Assembly (NCBI GenBank): GCA_022747635.1
Contig: JAKTNV010000003.1
Coordinates: 98,108,454-98,172,453, forward strand
Length of the DNA: 64,000 nucleotides
Source: Hetaerina americana
Lineage: Eukaryota > Arthropoda > Insecta > Odonata > Calopterygidae
Direction of reading: 5' to 3'
Below, piece after piece: positions 1 through 12,294 of this stretch (the stretch's first letter is position 1; every line of letters begins with the position of its first letter). A model generated the notes under the pieces. It was not told the DNA's origin. It saw only the letters and a program-made list of their open reading frames with translations, and did not search any database. The position numbers and the translations under genes were made by a program.

Positions 1-1
1 T

Positions 2-133
2 ACAATTAAGATTTAATATTTCACGACCATGGTTTCGATGTTGTACATCATCATCAGGTGATCGTCATCATCATCACTTGATGATGATGTACAGTATCGA
101 AACCATGGCTGTGTGATATTAAATCATAATTGT
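2..133. repeat. Fold-back palindrome with 60-bp arms
   Basis: Positions 2-61 and 74-133 are inverted copies of each other, identical at 52 of 60 positions, separated by a 12-base spacer rich in ATC. The centre is built of TCATCA triplets. Single-stranded DNA or RNA from here would fold into one long hairpin. The left arm read on the minus strand carries a complete hammerhead-like core; the right arm has a degraded version in which the first C of the CTGATGA box is T and the T before the cleavage position is C. It resembles in plan, but not in arm sequence, the palindrome at 39411-39577. It lies at the window edge, so a larger parent element to the left cannot be excluded. Confidence 0.9.
21..63 (-). 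ncRNA. Hammerhead-ribozyme-like motif
   Basis: Read on the minus strand, the parts in order are: stem I 5' strand TCAC (58-61); the conserved box CTGATGA (51-57); one extra T (50); stem II GATGT/ACATC (45-49 with 37-41) closed by a three-base loop; GAA (34-36); a self-complementary stem III segment ACCATGGT (26-33); the expected cleavage C (25); and stem I 3' strand GTGA (21-24). Hammerhead ribozymes have the order CUGANGA, stem II, GAA, stem III, UH, stem I, and short-stem-III versions are known in Penelope-like retroelements. The deviation is the extra T, or a T.C mismatch, at the base of stem II. Self-cleavage is an inference. Confidence 0.55.
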
Positions 134-1540
134 GGAAGTGTAAAGTTTCTTTTTTGCACTCATCATAAAGGAATTCCACATAGTTAAACCTTAAACTGTC
201 ATGTTCAAAAAGACTAATACTATACTGTAGGTTTTCTCTCTTCCATTTACTTAGCCGGTATCATTCGTTTTTCCATTATTTAAGAGAGAAACTCCATGAA
301 CAACGCACAGAATTGTAATTCGGGTAGGAAATCATAACATCAGTTAGGTTTGTATATGATCACTTATTAAATAACTAGTCAGCCATTAGCATGCAAAAAT
401 TACTAATTGATTTAAAAAAAATCATTGTGTCACCTCTCTGGTGAGAGGTTTGTGGTAAAAAATCACTATTCTCCGGTATGCGGTTTTGACGGTACGAAAA
501 AAATTTCTTTGAATCGAAAGGATAGCAGTTCATTGGAGAGTATTGAGGTGTTGGTATGAAAAAGGCTGAAAGAAGAAAAAATGGACTGAAAGTAAAATGA
601 ACGAATCGGCACCAGGCATGATGGAGGGGGAGAGAATTGCAGGGAGAAATCCTTCAAGCTGTAGGAAAAGAGAATGCAGAGCATTTTATTGAGGATAGAA
701 TTGTGATAACTGTGAAGGAGGGAAACAATTTCGATATGCTAGGTCGGGGTTGGAGGAGATAAGATAAATAGATGAAATAAAGGGATGCGGAAAATATGCG
801 GAATCGATGAAAAGACAATTGTAATGTTGGGTGTGAGGTCGTATCATTTTAGTCGTGACTAAGAAATTTATCGGCCTTCAGTCAGTGTACATCCAAAACC
901 TATCTTAAATGTTAAAAAAGCCACTAGGAAAATAGTATATATTGATTATGATACCATTAGTTCATACGTGGCCGAGCTCTAACAAATTATGATCAGAGCA
1001 AAATATAATAGACCGCATACAAAGTTTATTGTACGAGCCTCCACATTCCGACAATGACACTTGTAGATAACATTTAACCCAATCGAGGAACCCTTTGAAT
1101 TACAATTGACTGGAGGGTAGCCTGGTGGTCAAAAAATCAAATTAAAATAATCGTACATAATAAATTTATATATCGTTAGTTACCAAGCAACAAATCTCTC
1201 TCAGAGATCAATCAATTTCACGTCGGAATTCCTTGCCAGCCTAACAAACAAATTGAAGAGCCCTTCCTCTCGGAATGAATTAATCATAAATAAAGCTTTC
1301 AAAAATTTGTCATTTTTCCAAGTTCGAGCAATTTATAAATTTATTGCTTTCACGGCAAGTTTTAGTCTTAGGATTAAAAAAAAAATGTATACCTTGTCTT
1401 CATTTCTGTCATCGCCTCCTCTGTCAAACCTTCTCCGTAACTAGCAACCATCCAAAGTATTTCATCCTCCTAACCGCAAAATGAATAATTCCAAATGCCA
1501 AAAAATCAAAAAATCGAAGCGTAATACAGAGGTGACGCAT
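134..1540. other. AT-rich DNA, no gene seen
   Basis: No domain, RNA gene or repeat is recognised apart from a short tRNA-like A-box at 1115-1131 (listed separately). There is a mildly purine-rich part around 560-800. Short reading frames here are chance. Confidence 0.7.
1115..1131 (+). repeat. Possible SINE head: pol III A-box
   Basis: The 17 bases GGGTAGCCTGGTGGTCA fit the tRNA A-box consensus TRGCNNAGYGG with one change. The same word with one difference (A for G) occurs on the minus strand at 62679-62695. No B-box follows within 60 bases, so at most this is a truncated SINE head. A chance match is possible. Confidence 0.3.
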
Positions 1541-1544
1541 GACT

Positions 1545-2955
1545 TCATTTTTTCGAATGCCATGGCGTCCCCATTTTTTTGCATTGTTCGTTTCCCGTTT
1601 CGACCTCGTTGATATGGGATGAGTGAGGTTTAGATTGAGAGAGATGGAAAATAGGACGGCGATTCTGACTCCATCCTCTCACTGCTGCTGCCCCCTCAAT
1701 CCACCCACGGACGACACCCACCCCCTGCCCCAACGAGCCACCCCACCAATTCAATGCCACTCCCCGCCGACCGAATAATTCAAATGCAAAAAAGGCGAAG
1801 AAGATGGCGGAGCGGCGCCCAATACTTCAACCTCTCGCATTATCACATTAGGGCTCCCACCCTTACCGGCACACTCTCACTCACACTCTCGCACGCACGC
1901 TCACGCACACATGCTCCGCCTTTTGTTTAGAGGAACAATGGGGCGCCTACAGGAGGCGAAACTCCCCACGGCTCCACTCTCTTCCACTTCCAAACCCTCC
2001 ACAAACCGCCCCCATCCCCCCACATACCCCTTCCCGTCGCTTGATTCTCCTTTTATTCTACCCACCCACTCGGTGCGAGAGACACCAACGTAGATAGGGT
2101 GGGAGGGGGAAGGCGAGGAGGGGGGGACGGAGGAAAAGGGGGTGGAGAGGAAAAAAAACCGAGTTGAGCACCGACGAACGGTTGGTAGGGTGGGTGGGAG
2201 GTTGGTGGGCGTGGGGTCGTCCACGGGAATAAGGGAGGGCGCGGAGGGGGGTCGAGATGGGGGTTGAAGGGTCGACCGACTGGAGAGGGGCCGCGGGGAG
2301 TGGTGGTTGAAGGGGGAGCGATTGCGGGGTGCGCGGGGGTCAAGGGAGGAGACACCGAATGGGATAAAACAAACATTGTCAGGGAGGGGGATGCTGGAAG
2401 GGGAGGTCGGGAAGACGGGGGTGGGGAAACTCGGCGTGCGGCATAGAGGGGGGTGTGTGGGCGCTCGGACTCAATGGGGGTGAAGAGGAAAGGGAGGGAG
2501 TGAGAGAGAGAGAGAGGGAACGGAATAGCATTGCCCGATTGTTGTCTGCCGCCTCATTTCGCGCGAACAATGACCAGCAGGGGGACGATTCCGCCGTTGG
2601 AATGGATGCGGGTGGGAGTGGCATTAACGCCGGGCCGGCTCCTCTTCCCTGCTGCCCTTGCCCTCCCCGTTATCCCTTCCCCCATTTTCCAATCCCTTGC
2701 CCCCTCCTCACTTCCGCACCAGCCGAGCCCCTGTCCCCCGCTCCCGCCCCACGCCCTGGGGGTGGACAAGGGCGAGCGGGAAGATCAACGCAGACCTCAC
2801 CACTCTTCTCTCCTACCTTCAACATCACCCGCTCACCTCCCCGTCTGCCCTCATGACATTCACCCAACAATGCTCTCCCAACTCTTCGCGTCCTCTTTTC
2901 CTGCCTCGATCTCCCTCCGAGTTGCGCCGTCGGGGTCCTCGGTCAAAATTTAACT
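1545..2955. other. GC-rich strand-asymmetric island
   Basis: The plus strand is C-rich at about 1660-2060, switches near 2085 to G-rich until about 2520, and becomes C-rich again at about 2630-2950. A (GA)n run lies at 2501-2518 and a CA/CT-rich run at 1873-1912. CpG is common. Overlapping reading frames on both strands encode Pro/Ser/His-rich or Gly/Arg/Glu-rich low-complexity peptides with no domain, so I do not call a gene. It could be a CpG island with promoter activity; no exon can be attached to it. Confidence 0.65.
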
Positions 2956-3249
2956 ATGAGATCATATTAATTAATATGTTGAGGTGAAAATGAACGGTTG
3001 GTAGGTCTATCTTCTCCCTAAAATGCATTGTAGCATGGAGTTATGTGTAAGCAAAATGAGATAAGGAGAAACCCACCCAAATGAATTTGGGTAAGAAAAC
3101 ATTCTATGTATTTAGAAAGTACATAATTTGATATGTTATCGGTAAAATGTAACCGGAATTACCTAATTTTTCTGTTAATTCTTAATTTTGCAAATATGCA
3201 TTAAATGTCATCATCATTCATTTTGTCGCACTAAAAAGGTTATGGAATC

Positions 3250-4458
3250 AAATTTATGGAAATTGAAAAATGTATATTACCCCTAAAGCTTTTTTTCGAA
3301 ACACAATTAGGTCTTGTCATTCACGTTGTACTTCGGGATCGGGAAAAAAACAACACACAAGTCAATGCAATATTCCTAGATTTCAAAAAAGCCTTCGATA
3401 AAGTCGAACTCAGTAAATTCTTACGCAAACGTAAATGCTATGGTAACAATGAGAAAATGATAAATTATTTTAGATACTCTATGTCAAATCGAAAACAAAT
3501 AGTAGTCGTCGGTTGGTAGTACTCATCAGATATAGATGTAACTTGAGGCGTCCTCCAGGGAGTGTAATAACGCCGCTTCTATTCATAATATACATTTGTG
3601 ACTTAAGCACACAAACACATTAGAAGAAACCTTAGATTGTTTGCTGTCGACACGCTAGCATACAGGGAAATAAGGAGTGACCTATATCACGAGCTACTTT
3701 TTAGAGACTTAGCCCGGATTGGTGCAAATAATGGGAATTAAAGTTTAATTTAGACAAATACGCAGTTTTGACATTTTGGAACAAAGGAAGTGGCGAACAG
3801 GACAAAAACTATGAAATAGAGGGTTCAGTGCTAATTACGGCTAATAAAGTTGAATATTTCGGAGTAGTTCTAACACCACGCCTTTCATGGGGAGCATAAA
3901 CAGGACAATATGCGGATCAAACGCTGTGTCAGGATATTTTGCGGATCCGCTTAAAAGAAACTCGGCTTCATTTAATTGTTGGTGGGGAAATATAAATATA
4001 AAGTTAAAGAGAGGTGTCATTTTGTTCTAGTTATAACTCATTTGGTATTTCCCGCGAGTATTGGGGATCCTTGGGAGGAAATTTGGCAAAAAAGGAATTT
4101 GATAAATTCCAAGAAATATCCGCCAGATTCGTTAAAAATGTGTATAATAAGAAAATAAGTGTTACAGGTCTTCTAAGGGATTTAGGGGTTGGAGCCACAT
4201 GAGATACAAAGAGAACAAACAATACTTAGTCTCTAATAAAGGTTCAGACCAAAAGAGTTTAACCATAACATTTAAGTAATTATTATGTTCTCATACTGCT
4301 TTGATAGAACGTACCACAAAGATTAAATAAAGGAGAGAGATTCCAGTGCAGATAGATGGATATGCGGTGTTTTTCTTAATTACGGAGAGTAGTACCTTTA
4401 AACCCCCCGCCACACGCTTTTGTGGTGGCTTGCGTGGCATTAATTAAATGTAGATGTA
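3250..4458 (+). mobile_element. Degenerate non-LTR retrotransposon (Jockey/CR1-like LINE), 3' part
   Basis: Pieces of a LINE reverse transcriptase follow in the correct order across several frames. FLDFKKAFDKV (RT motif with the first catalytic Asp) is near 3380-3412. A frameshifted GVLQG...PLLFIIYICDL block follows at about 3545-3605. RLFAVDTLAYR at 3634-3666 sits where FADD is expected. A DKYAVLTFW block with YFGVVLTPRLSW follows at about 3750-3895, and the C-terminal RFVKN.Y.K..SVT segment is near 4125-4170. The 3' UTR ends in a GC-rich hairpin (4403-4436) and a short TGTAGATGTA tail (4449-4458). Stops and frameshifts show it is dead, and the 5' part is missing. The same 3' end occurs in the minus-strand copy at 55436-56385, so both belong to one family. 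Confidence 0.85.
3640..3651 (+). pseudogene. RT active-site box mutated, FADD to FAVD
   Basis: In the frame that reads RLFAVDTLAYR, the codons TTT GCT GTC GAC occupy 3640-3651. Family members have (F/Y)ADD here, whose two Asp residues bind the catalytic metals. The first Asp is replaced by Val, a single A-to-T change in a GAC-type codon. Together with flanking stops this confirms loss of function of the LINE fragment. Confidence 0.7.
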
Positions 4459-6999
4459 AAACTCAGATGTGTGCATAAAATAAATAATACTACAATGATA
4501 CTCTCATCCACTGGATCAAATCCATATATGTAAGTGTGGATTATACCTATCTAATGAAAAATATTTAACGGAGACAAATAAGTCAGGATTTCTAATAATC
4601 TACTGACAGAATACTTAAACATAATATAAACAAAGCCGTGATATAATATTTGCTTTGAAATAACTCTCTATTCTCATCAAATTTCTAAGTTATTAAAATC
4701 ATTTTACCCTCAGATATTTTTACGTGACATTGTGAAATATATCCTATCAGATAATAAGTTTGACATGTGCTAACAGTATAGAATGCGGTCAGTAATGATA
4801 AAATCTTCATTAAAGTATACAGAAATTTATAATATTTGTAGTTATTAACATGGAATTCATAAGGAGGCGACATAAATTATTCATCAAAGAGCATTTTATT
4901 ACAATATGAATCAAGTTTACTCATCTTGCTCCCTAGGGATACTCAATAGGAAGGACATCGAGCACGGTATTTTTCTAACAGTTCGTCATACTCATGGTCA
5001 AATCATGGCTTGCATAGTCCTTCAAAGTCCACCGAAAAACTTTTACTGAGGTTTCAGCAGAGATATTTAACGTGTGCGTTTGTCCATTTTTTAGTTTTGG
5101 TTATTCTGGAGAAATTTCATATAATATTCTTGTCAAAAAGCAATGGAAAAACCCGAGGTAGAATAAAACTCACAAAAAGTAGTAGGTTATTAGCCAAATC
5201 CCTATTAATACTAGGGAAACGCCAAAAATCTACATCACTTGAAGACAGAAGATGACGTATTTGTTATAAAGAGCGTTATAATTGCCTTTGTCGTAAAACA
5301 TTTATTTCAGAGCACATAAAAATATAAGTCCTAAAAACCGAAGACAATCACGAAACTAAAGAACTCGAAGGTGGCACATTTTGGGCTCAGGAAGAAATAG
5401 AAAAAGATTATCAAAAGATTAAAACAAATGTACCGCTCCTGAAAAACATCTCACTTGATTTCTAAAGGAACAAAAAAGACATTATGCCTTATCTAATAAC
5501 CGCTTTTCACCATTAGATGAAAAAAAAATTATAACCATGCTTGCTTGAAGCATTAGCTAAATTAGCCTACTCTGTAGATACGGAGGTAGAGTAGATCCAG
5601 TAGTTACAATATTAAAATCGATATAATTGGATTAGTCATAACAAAAGATTTTTAGCAATGTAATTACATTTCCAGCAGGAAAACGTAATTTCCCTTGGCT
5701 AGTGTGGACGTACGAAAAAAGATCATTTAAAAAGCAATGGGGTTGCTTCATTTATTATATTGTGAACTTGGGGGAAAGTATGCACCAATGGGTGCGCCAT
5801 CTTTATATTTCATTAGAGTGCTCGAAAACGGACCTCAGATGAAATTAAGTCAAAAAACTTAAATATCGAGGAAATATTTAGAATGCGATCAATCTGGTTA
5901 GAGAGATTGGACAGAAAAGAACGCAGTCTCATATTTAATACAACATGCAAGACGAGGATCATTATATTTGCTAAGATACCATTCGCTTAGCTTTGTATCT
6001 GACATAAAATACTTAAATCAGCCAACCAATACATTGGCTGAAGTGAGAACTATCTTAAAATAAGAGATATATACTTTCGAACAGATATGTTTGAACAATC
6101 GTTTACCATCGAACTATTCGCGACAGCAAAACAAAGGGAAAACGTAAATGCAGAGATGTGTAATCAATGGCGGAAATAGAATGCACTAGTGACATTCTTC
6201 CTCAGCTCCCTTTATGTGTAGCGTCCCTCTGCTACAGGTCCTTGAGTAAGGTTACAGGGTGTAGTGTAAAATAAATTGTAAAGCTATTTTATTCGTAAAA
6301 TGCTGTAGTACTGGCCATGTAGAATACTACCTATTAAATAGCGACTGTTTTAAATTTCGACCCGTCCTTTTATGGGTTTAATTTTCTGCCTTCTTGCTTG
6401 AGAGGTAGTGTAAAGATTCAGATGTATTATAAAAATGTCGTGAACGAATTGCTGGACCCCTAATACCGCCTGACATATGGTAATCACTTGGGTGGATTCT
6501 GCTGAAGCTGCTACTATACATTGTTGGCCTTTTTATTAGTAATACGCGTTTTGGAGTAAAAATATCTGTCACTATTACTATTAAACTTTTTTCAAACTCT
6601 CAGCGTCAATGTGTATAATTAAATGAAATATAGCAGTGGATACGAACTGAGAGAGTATATTAAATCATTGTGTCGATCTGGGCGCACTTGGTTGTATTTT
6701 TAATCAGATTTTCCCAGTTAGCCATTTTTAATTATTCATTACTATTATTGAAATTAATTGTTTATATTAAAAGATAGCTTACCGCTTGAACCAGGTCTCG
6801 GAGGGTGAGTGAAGTGGGCAATGTGATATTAACCAAAGAAATGTCTCATATTTCACTTTGAAAACAATGATACATAACTTTGCGGCATCTAGCAAAATAA
6901 AACCAGGCAGGTAAAACTAATATTGACTTTTATTTAGCTATATTTTTATTTAATATTTTCGATTCCATGTACATTTTACCTTGTTAGTTACAATTTCAT
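4459..6999. other. AT-rich DNA, no gene recognised
   Basis: From about 5000 to 6200 there are short protein-like open stretches, the clearest being a 45-codon run ending at the TAA near 5463. They are broken by stops and frameshifts and match no family I recognise. A small hairpin, TCAGCCAA with TTGGCTGA, lies around 6017-6040. Nothing else is supported. Confidence 0.6.
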
Positions 7000-8690
7000 A
7001 CCATTTTCCTATCCCGACTAGCCTTATGTCCTTTCTTGAATTATAGTCTTCAGAATTCGATCCCCAATGCATCTTCACATGATCATTGCATTTGATCTTC
7101 ACATGCATCCGCTTTCTTTGCCTCCTTTCGGATTTCTAACATACTCTCTCCTCCCTCAGCCAGTCTGCTACTTTTACTTCGTTCCTAGTTCGTCTTCCTT
7201 GTAATGCTTCATCTATTTTTCTATTCTTTCATATCCCTTTTTTAATCCTCTTAGAAACATCTCAGAGCCCTTCAAACTATGCCTAGCCTCTGGCTTCAAC
7301 GAACAGGTTTTCGTACCATTAAAACCATGCAGCTCATCATTGTTTTCTCTAATATCTTTTATTTAAATTCTTATTTAATTTACCTGCCATATATTTCATC
7401 GCTCTTGTAAAAAATACTTTGCATGGCGCAATTCATCTTTTTTTGTTACTAATGCTTTGACTAACTTGTTCTAAAACCCTTCGTAGAAAGCTTCCACTAT
7501 TACACATAGTCTAGTTCCTCAACTAATTTAACGTGAAACTAAGATTTCCTTTTTCTCAAACATTTTTCTTCTCTTTTTTTCCTTTCACTGCCTGCTTGCT
7601 ATCTTTCCACCTCATTTTGCACATGCCAAAAATGTCTCTATCCTATCTATCAATCTCTGGCTTTACAAAATCTAAATCTCTTGTTCTAAACGTTATCACG
7701 ACATTTATAGCTCCTGGCCTGACTGGTTTGGAACTCTTCTGTTCTTCTGCTCTCAATTTTGCCGCTACGAATGCCTTTTAATGACGATTGTGGAAGCCTT
7801 AAATTGGAAATTGAATTACTACTCCCAGTCTAATGTATTGAGCCCTGTAGTAGTCAGGAGTCATTGTAATACTTTTATCCATCATATTTTCTTGGGATAA
7901 ATATTTAAGATGGTTTTCTATTTTCTTCCTCTATAGATTTCTCAATGTAATATTATTTACTGGTATATCGGCTAAATTTCAGTTACATGCTTTATGCAGC
8001 CCGTCCTCTGAGAAAAAGATGCTGTAAAGACATCTGTGTATTGTCTGAATTCTGCTCTTTCAAAGATAATTGTATTGCATTGGTGATCCATCCATCAAAA
8101 ATTAATATTTCCCTTACCAGCATGGCTCTCGGGGCAATTTAAATGTGCAAATCCTCTTATCAAGTCTACATTGTAGGGTACAATGAGAAGGGGTGACTTA
8201 ATGCTGATACTTATGCATTAGAATCCAATGTTATGATGGAATCCTTTGTTCGTGCTTAATCTACTCTTGCTCTGTTATGTCATTTCAAATTTCTCTCGAG
8301 ATATACTTCTTCCTCTCTCCTTGTACTATTGTTACCGAATTTCCCAGTATCTGAAACTCTCTGCATATACTTCCATATAAAGCCCCGTAAGCAGCTGTAG
8401 GGGCCAGTGGCAAGACATATTAAGTTCGTCAAATATGCATGCATAATTACTGCATTTCTACACGCAGACAGCATTTGTTCATAAAATAAGTAGAATGATT
8501 TTTGCCACCAATGCAGAGGGCTGAAGTGGTGTGATTTGTGGTGTAAAAGGTAATGGGAGACTTAGGGAAAGATACAAGACCCTAGGCAGTAAACTGCGAA
8601 CATTTACACAATTCGGATTGCTGCTAGACTAAACCCCTATTCAACGGTCACGTCACGAATTCCCGAGGCCACTTCCCATGGAGCAATGAT
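7000..8690. other. Pyrimidine-rich then AT-rich DNA
   Basis: The plus strand at about 7000-7800 is rich in C and T without being GC-rich, as if it were the antisense of a purine-rich (Lys/Glu/Arg-coding) sequence. Similar tracts occur at 24975-25300 and 44060-44420. No frame on either strand gives a recognisable protein. From 7800 to 8690 I see nothing. Confidence 0.5.
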
Positions 8691-8705
8691 ATGGCATTAA
8701 ATTGT

Positions 8706-9055
8706 GAATTAAGCTTAGAAAATTAAATTTGAAAATCATGACCATGTTAAAGGATACTTATAAAGATGCAGAAGTATCCTAAGTGATGGTTTCTCGCTTA
8801 AAAAGGATGTTCTGGGAGGTTAACGAGAAATTTGACGTTGGGGAATGCCCTGGACATCCATCGAATACATAGTATTATGAAAATGTGCAAAATGTGCTCA
8901 TGCTCAATTCTGATTGACCCCCAAGTGTTAGGCTGTTAGCAGTTGAGTGCAATATTCAAAAAACCGAAGTGCATTGCATTCTTACAGAAGATTTAGCCAT
9001 AAGAAATATGTGCCAAGATGGGCCTCAAGGTGCTGTCAGAAGAATGCTTTTGTGA
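8706..9055 (+). mobile_element. Mariner transposase fossil, N-terminal DNA-binding region
   Basis: A broken translation follows the mariner N-terminal half in order. MLKDTYKDAEVS (first helix-turn-helix, from 8744) is followed by KRMFWEVNEKFDVGECPGHPSN, which aligns with the usual KRFxEGREdVeDdeRpGRPST linker. After one more change of frame comes ENVQNVLM and LLAVECNIQKTEVHCILTEDLAIRNMCQD, aligning with the second helix-turn-helix and the LGMRKVCAKxVPK segment. The match fades near 9055, before the catalytic domain. At least one stop and frame changes are present. No terminal inverted repeats were found. It belongs to a different mariner lineage from the element at 60415-61167. Confidence 0.75.
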
Positions 9056-12000
9056 TTAAGGTTGAGACTCAAAGTGCTGTCAGTGTAAATGGTTGTAAGT
9101 CACTAATGTGTAAATGATGTAGGTTTCTAATAAATATTGTTAAATATGACTATTTTCTTATAAACGGCGCGAACGTTCAGGCAATCCATTTTAGGTGATT
9201 AAAATTTATGGCTGAGAAAATATATTTTATCAAAAAAAATTTGGTACATTAGTCCAAAAAGCTTGAGTCATAAATCGGTATTAATACAGTACGTTCCTTT
9301 TAAACGCAATTAATTTAAGAGTTCCGACTAACTTGAAAAGGTTGTTATATATCTAGACAAAAAATCCGTGTAGAAATAAATTAACCGACACAAAAAACGT
9401 ATTTATATCCAAGAACTTGAAAAATATTTATAAAATTTATTAGAAAATATTTACATTTAAACGTACCTAATAACATATTCCAATTTTGTCCATTTGGTCA
9501 ACAGCACCGAACTTCCTTAATGCCAGATTTAAATACAACAATTTGCTGACCTCCGCGTAATAATTGATATATTCACTGATAACGCGGCACGTATGGTGAG
9601 ATTAATTTAGAAAATTGGGACCAAAAAGCTCAAAATAGATTTGAATAATTATAAAAATAGAATACGGGTGGTAGGTTTTTTTAGTTCGCAAAATTCAATT
9701 ATAGGGGACAGAAACTATAGTGGTGGTCTTTTGCTGACGCTCGCCGCGTTCTGTCGATAATTATGGAAAACCCCACCATTTTCGTCAAACATATTCCTGG
9801 CTTAAAAATGAATCGAAAAGTCTTGGATGGTGTTTCCCTTATGTTTCTCATGTATCCAATTATTATATACTTCCGTGCTCCGTAATTTTTGGTGATTTCA
9901 AAGAGCTATTTCACGCCAGAAGAGCGCTACTCTTTGATTTGGTGGAAGGATAAGGTCACAAATTTTACACTCTATGAGAAGCAATTCTATTCTTTATTTC
10001 TTTGATCTTGATACCCAAGGAAATTTGGACCAATTATGTATCAGTTCCATCATCGTAATGCCTTAGACCGCACCGAATCAAGTCAAGGTGCCAATGCCTT
10101 TTCTCTGCCAATTTGCTTTTAACCTGCTCTTAGAAATCCAAAATTTTAACTCCTTCGATTAATAGTCACTTTGAAATTGAAGAAAATTTGCTGCTGCACC
10201 CCTTTCTACCTGCAGTCAAGAAGAGCTCACAATGGTGTTCATGAAAACACCCACTCATTGGCACACACATTAACGAAAAAGAAATCCGTTAACCACAGTA
10301 ATATGTAATAAACCTCTAAAGCAATCAGCTATAAAGTTTATTTGATAGTTGAAGTAAAGGTCAATTAGGCCAACGGCGTGTAAAATATACACATCATGGA
10401 AAGTTGGGCTATTACTTTTTGTTTGCCGCCTGTTTTTCCCAGGCACCCGAAAAATGACATTGCTTCGATGAAGCGAAAAGTGCTCTGAAGTCCCGCAGGA
10501 AATCGGACCAATGCCAGTAGTAGCTCAGCGATTTACATCCTAGATTACCACGACCCTAAAACCGATACAATATTGGTCCATTTTAGATTGACTATATTGG
10601 AGCTGGACATCAATATCTTGCCCCATAACTCTCACAATAATTGATGTATTTTATATGGCTTAAGCATAAGAAACCACCAATCGTTCGTGCAAGTAACTGT
10701 GTATTTTGACATTAACTGTGTATTATTTTGTATTGTAAAATAACTTTTTTAGGCGTTTACGGGAGATTATTAAAGTTTAGAAAGCAGAACTTTGGACAAT
10801 ATTAAAATATTTTCCTTGTCACCGGTTTCACAGTTTATTTCTGGTTCTGTCTTGAAATATGTCATTCAAAAGATAAGTTCAAATTCTTTTTGAGTTGAGT
10901 AGATGCATTTCTGGGGGTAGCGATTTCAAATATTCTTTTTCCGAACCAATTCAGGTAACTTGGGGCATCGCCAATTTTTGCAAAAGCGTTTCATAGCGTA
11001 CAAAAGCGATTGTAAAGCCCAACGTGTGTAATTTTCTGAGCATTTCTGAGCGGGAAAGATTTTGAGCCGCTGATTGTGTCAATCATAGACAGAGTGATTT
11101 ATTTATATCAGGTTTATCTCTGGTCTATCTTTATCGGCTGAAAATAGTTTTTATTCATACTGAAATACTACACGCTCTTGACAGAATATAAATTACAACA
11201 ATAGCGAATGATAAATAAGTAATAATTCATGGGGCAAGTTTTTTCAAATAACAACAAAAATATATTAAATTAAAATAAAGAGTCTTTTAATGTTTGTGTA
11301 TCAGAGAAAGGGGAGTTCTGAAGAAAATATTCATATCTGAACAATTCAATCGTCATTACTAATATTCAACTGAAAATTATATCATCTTGTTTATGAACAC
11401 CTTGCTTTTCAACCGTTATTTTTTTGCGTATTCTGTAACTACCAAGTCCAAGGTGAACATGCATATTTTGAGAAAATTACGGACACATCTACTACAACCG
11501 GTATTGAATTTATAATCCCGCAAATCTATGAAATATAAAGATGGATGATATTGCAGCACAATATGAGAAATCAGGAAACGGAGATCTTTGACGACTCATA
11601 ATAAGGGTGTAAAATATTTGTAATGTAATAAATTCTTCCTTTCATGAAACCATAGGTCAAATCAATTTCTTGTTTACTTCAAGAATTATTGATTTGAAAC
11701 TACTATGGTATTTAACATCTTCTAACTTTGTATACGGTCTTTCTCTCTTTCTAAAGTTTATTTTACATCAAAATAAAGTTCATATTCAATTTATGTTCAA
11801 TTCATATTTCATTTTTAGCTGTAAATTAGTCTTAGGGGCTAACATAACTGATACAAAATTCTGCAGAAAGTACTACTCATTAAGAAAAATAATTAAATTT
11901 TTTTTAAGAGATTTATATCTTACCCCACCTTATTACCAAACCATTAACTGATTTTGGGAAAAAGATGTTTAGTCGCTATAAAATTGTAATGAATATTGAC

Positions 12001-12212
12001 TTGGATTAGACTGAAATTAAGCCATTACCTACTCACAAATTTGAATAATATGATGATATATAATGTAAAACTGCCCTATTGAAATGTTCATGACATAAAA
12101 ATATTTTAATGAGCGAAGTTTTTACTATGTAGCGTACATGACTGTGAATATGCCTCAATTAATGTTGTAAAATATGTATTCAAGAAATTAAAATTTCTTT
12201 TAGAAAAACAAT
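9056..12212. other. AT-rich DNA, no gene seen
   Basis: Read on both strands, this stretch holds no recognisable protein family, RNA gene or long repeat. Confidence 0.65.
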
Positions 12213-12294
12213 ATATAAAGATATATTCCAAAGAAACTGCGGGAGATACCGCAACAGTAACTTTTAACGGAGTCATCTGCTAATGTGCATTTCA

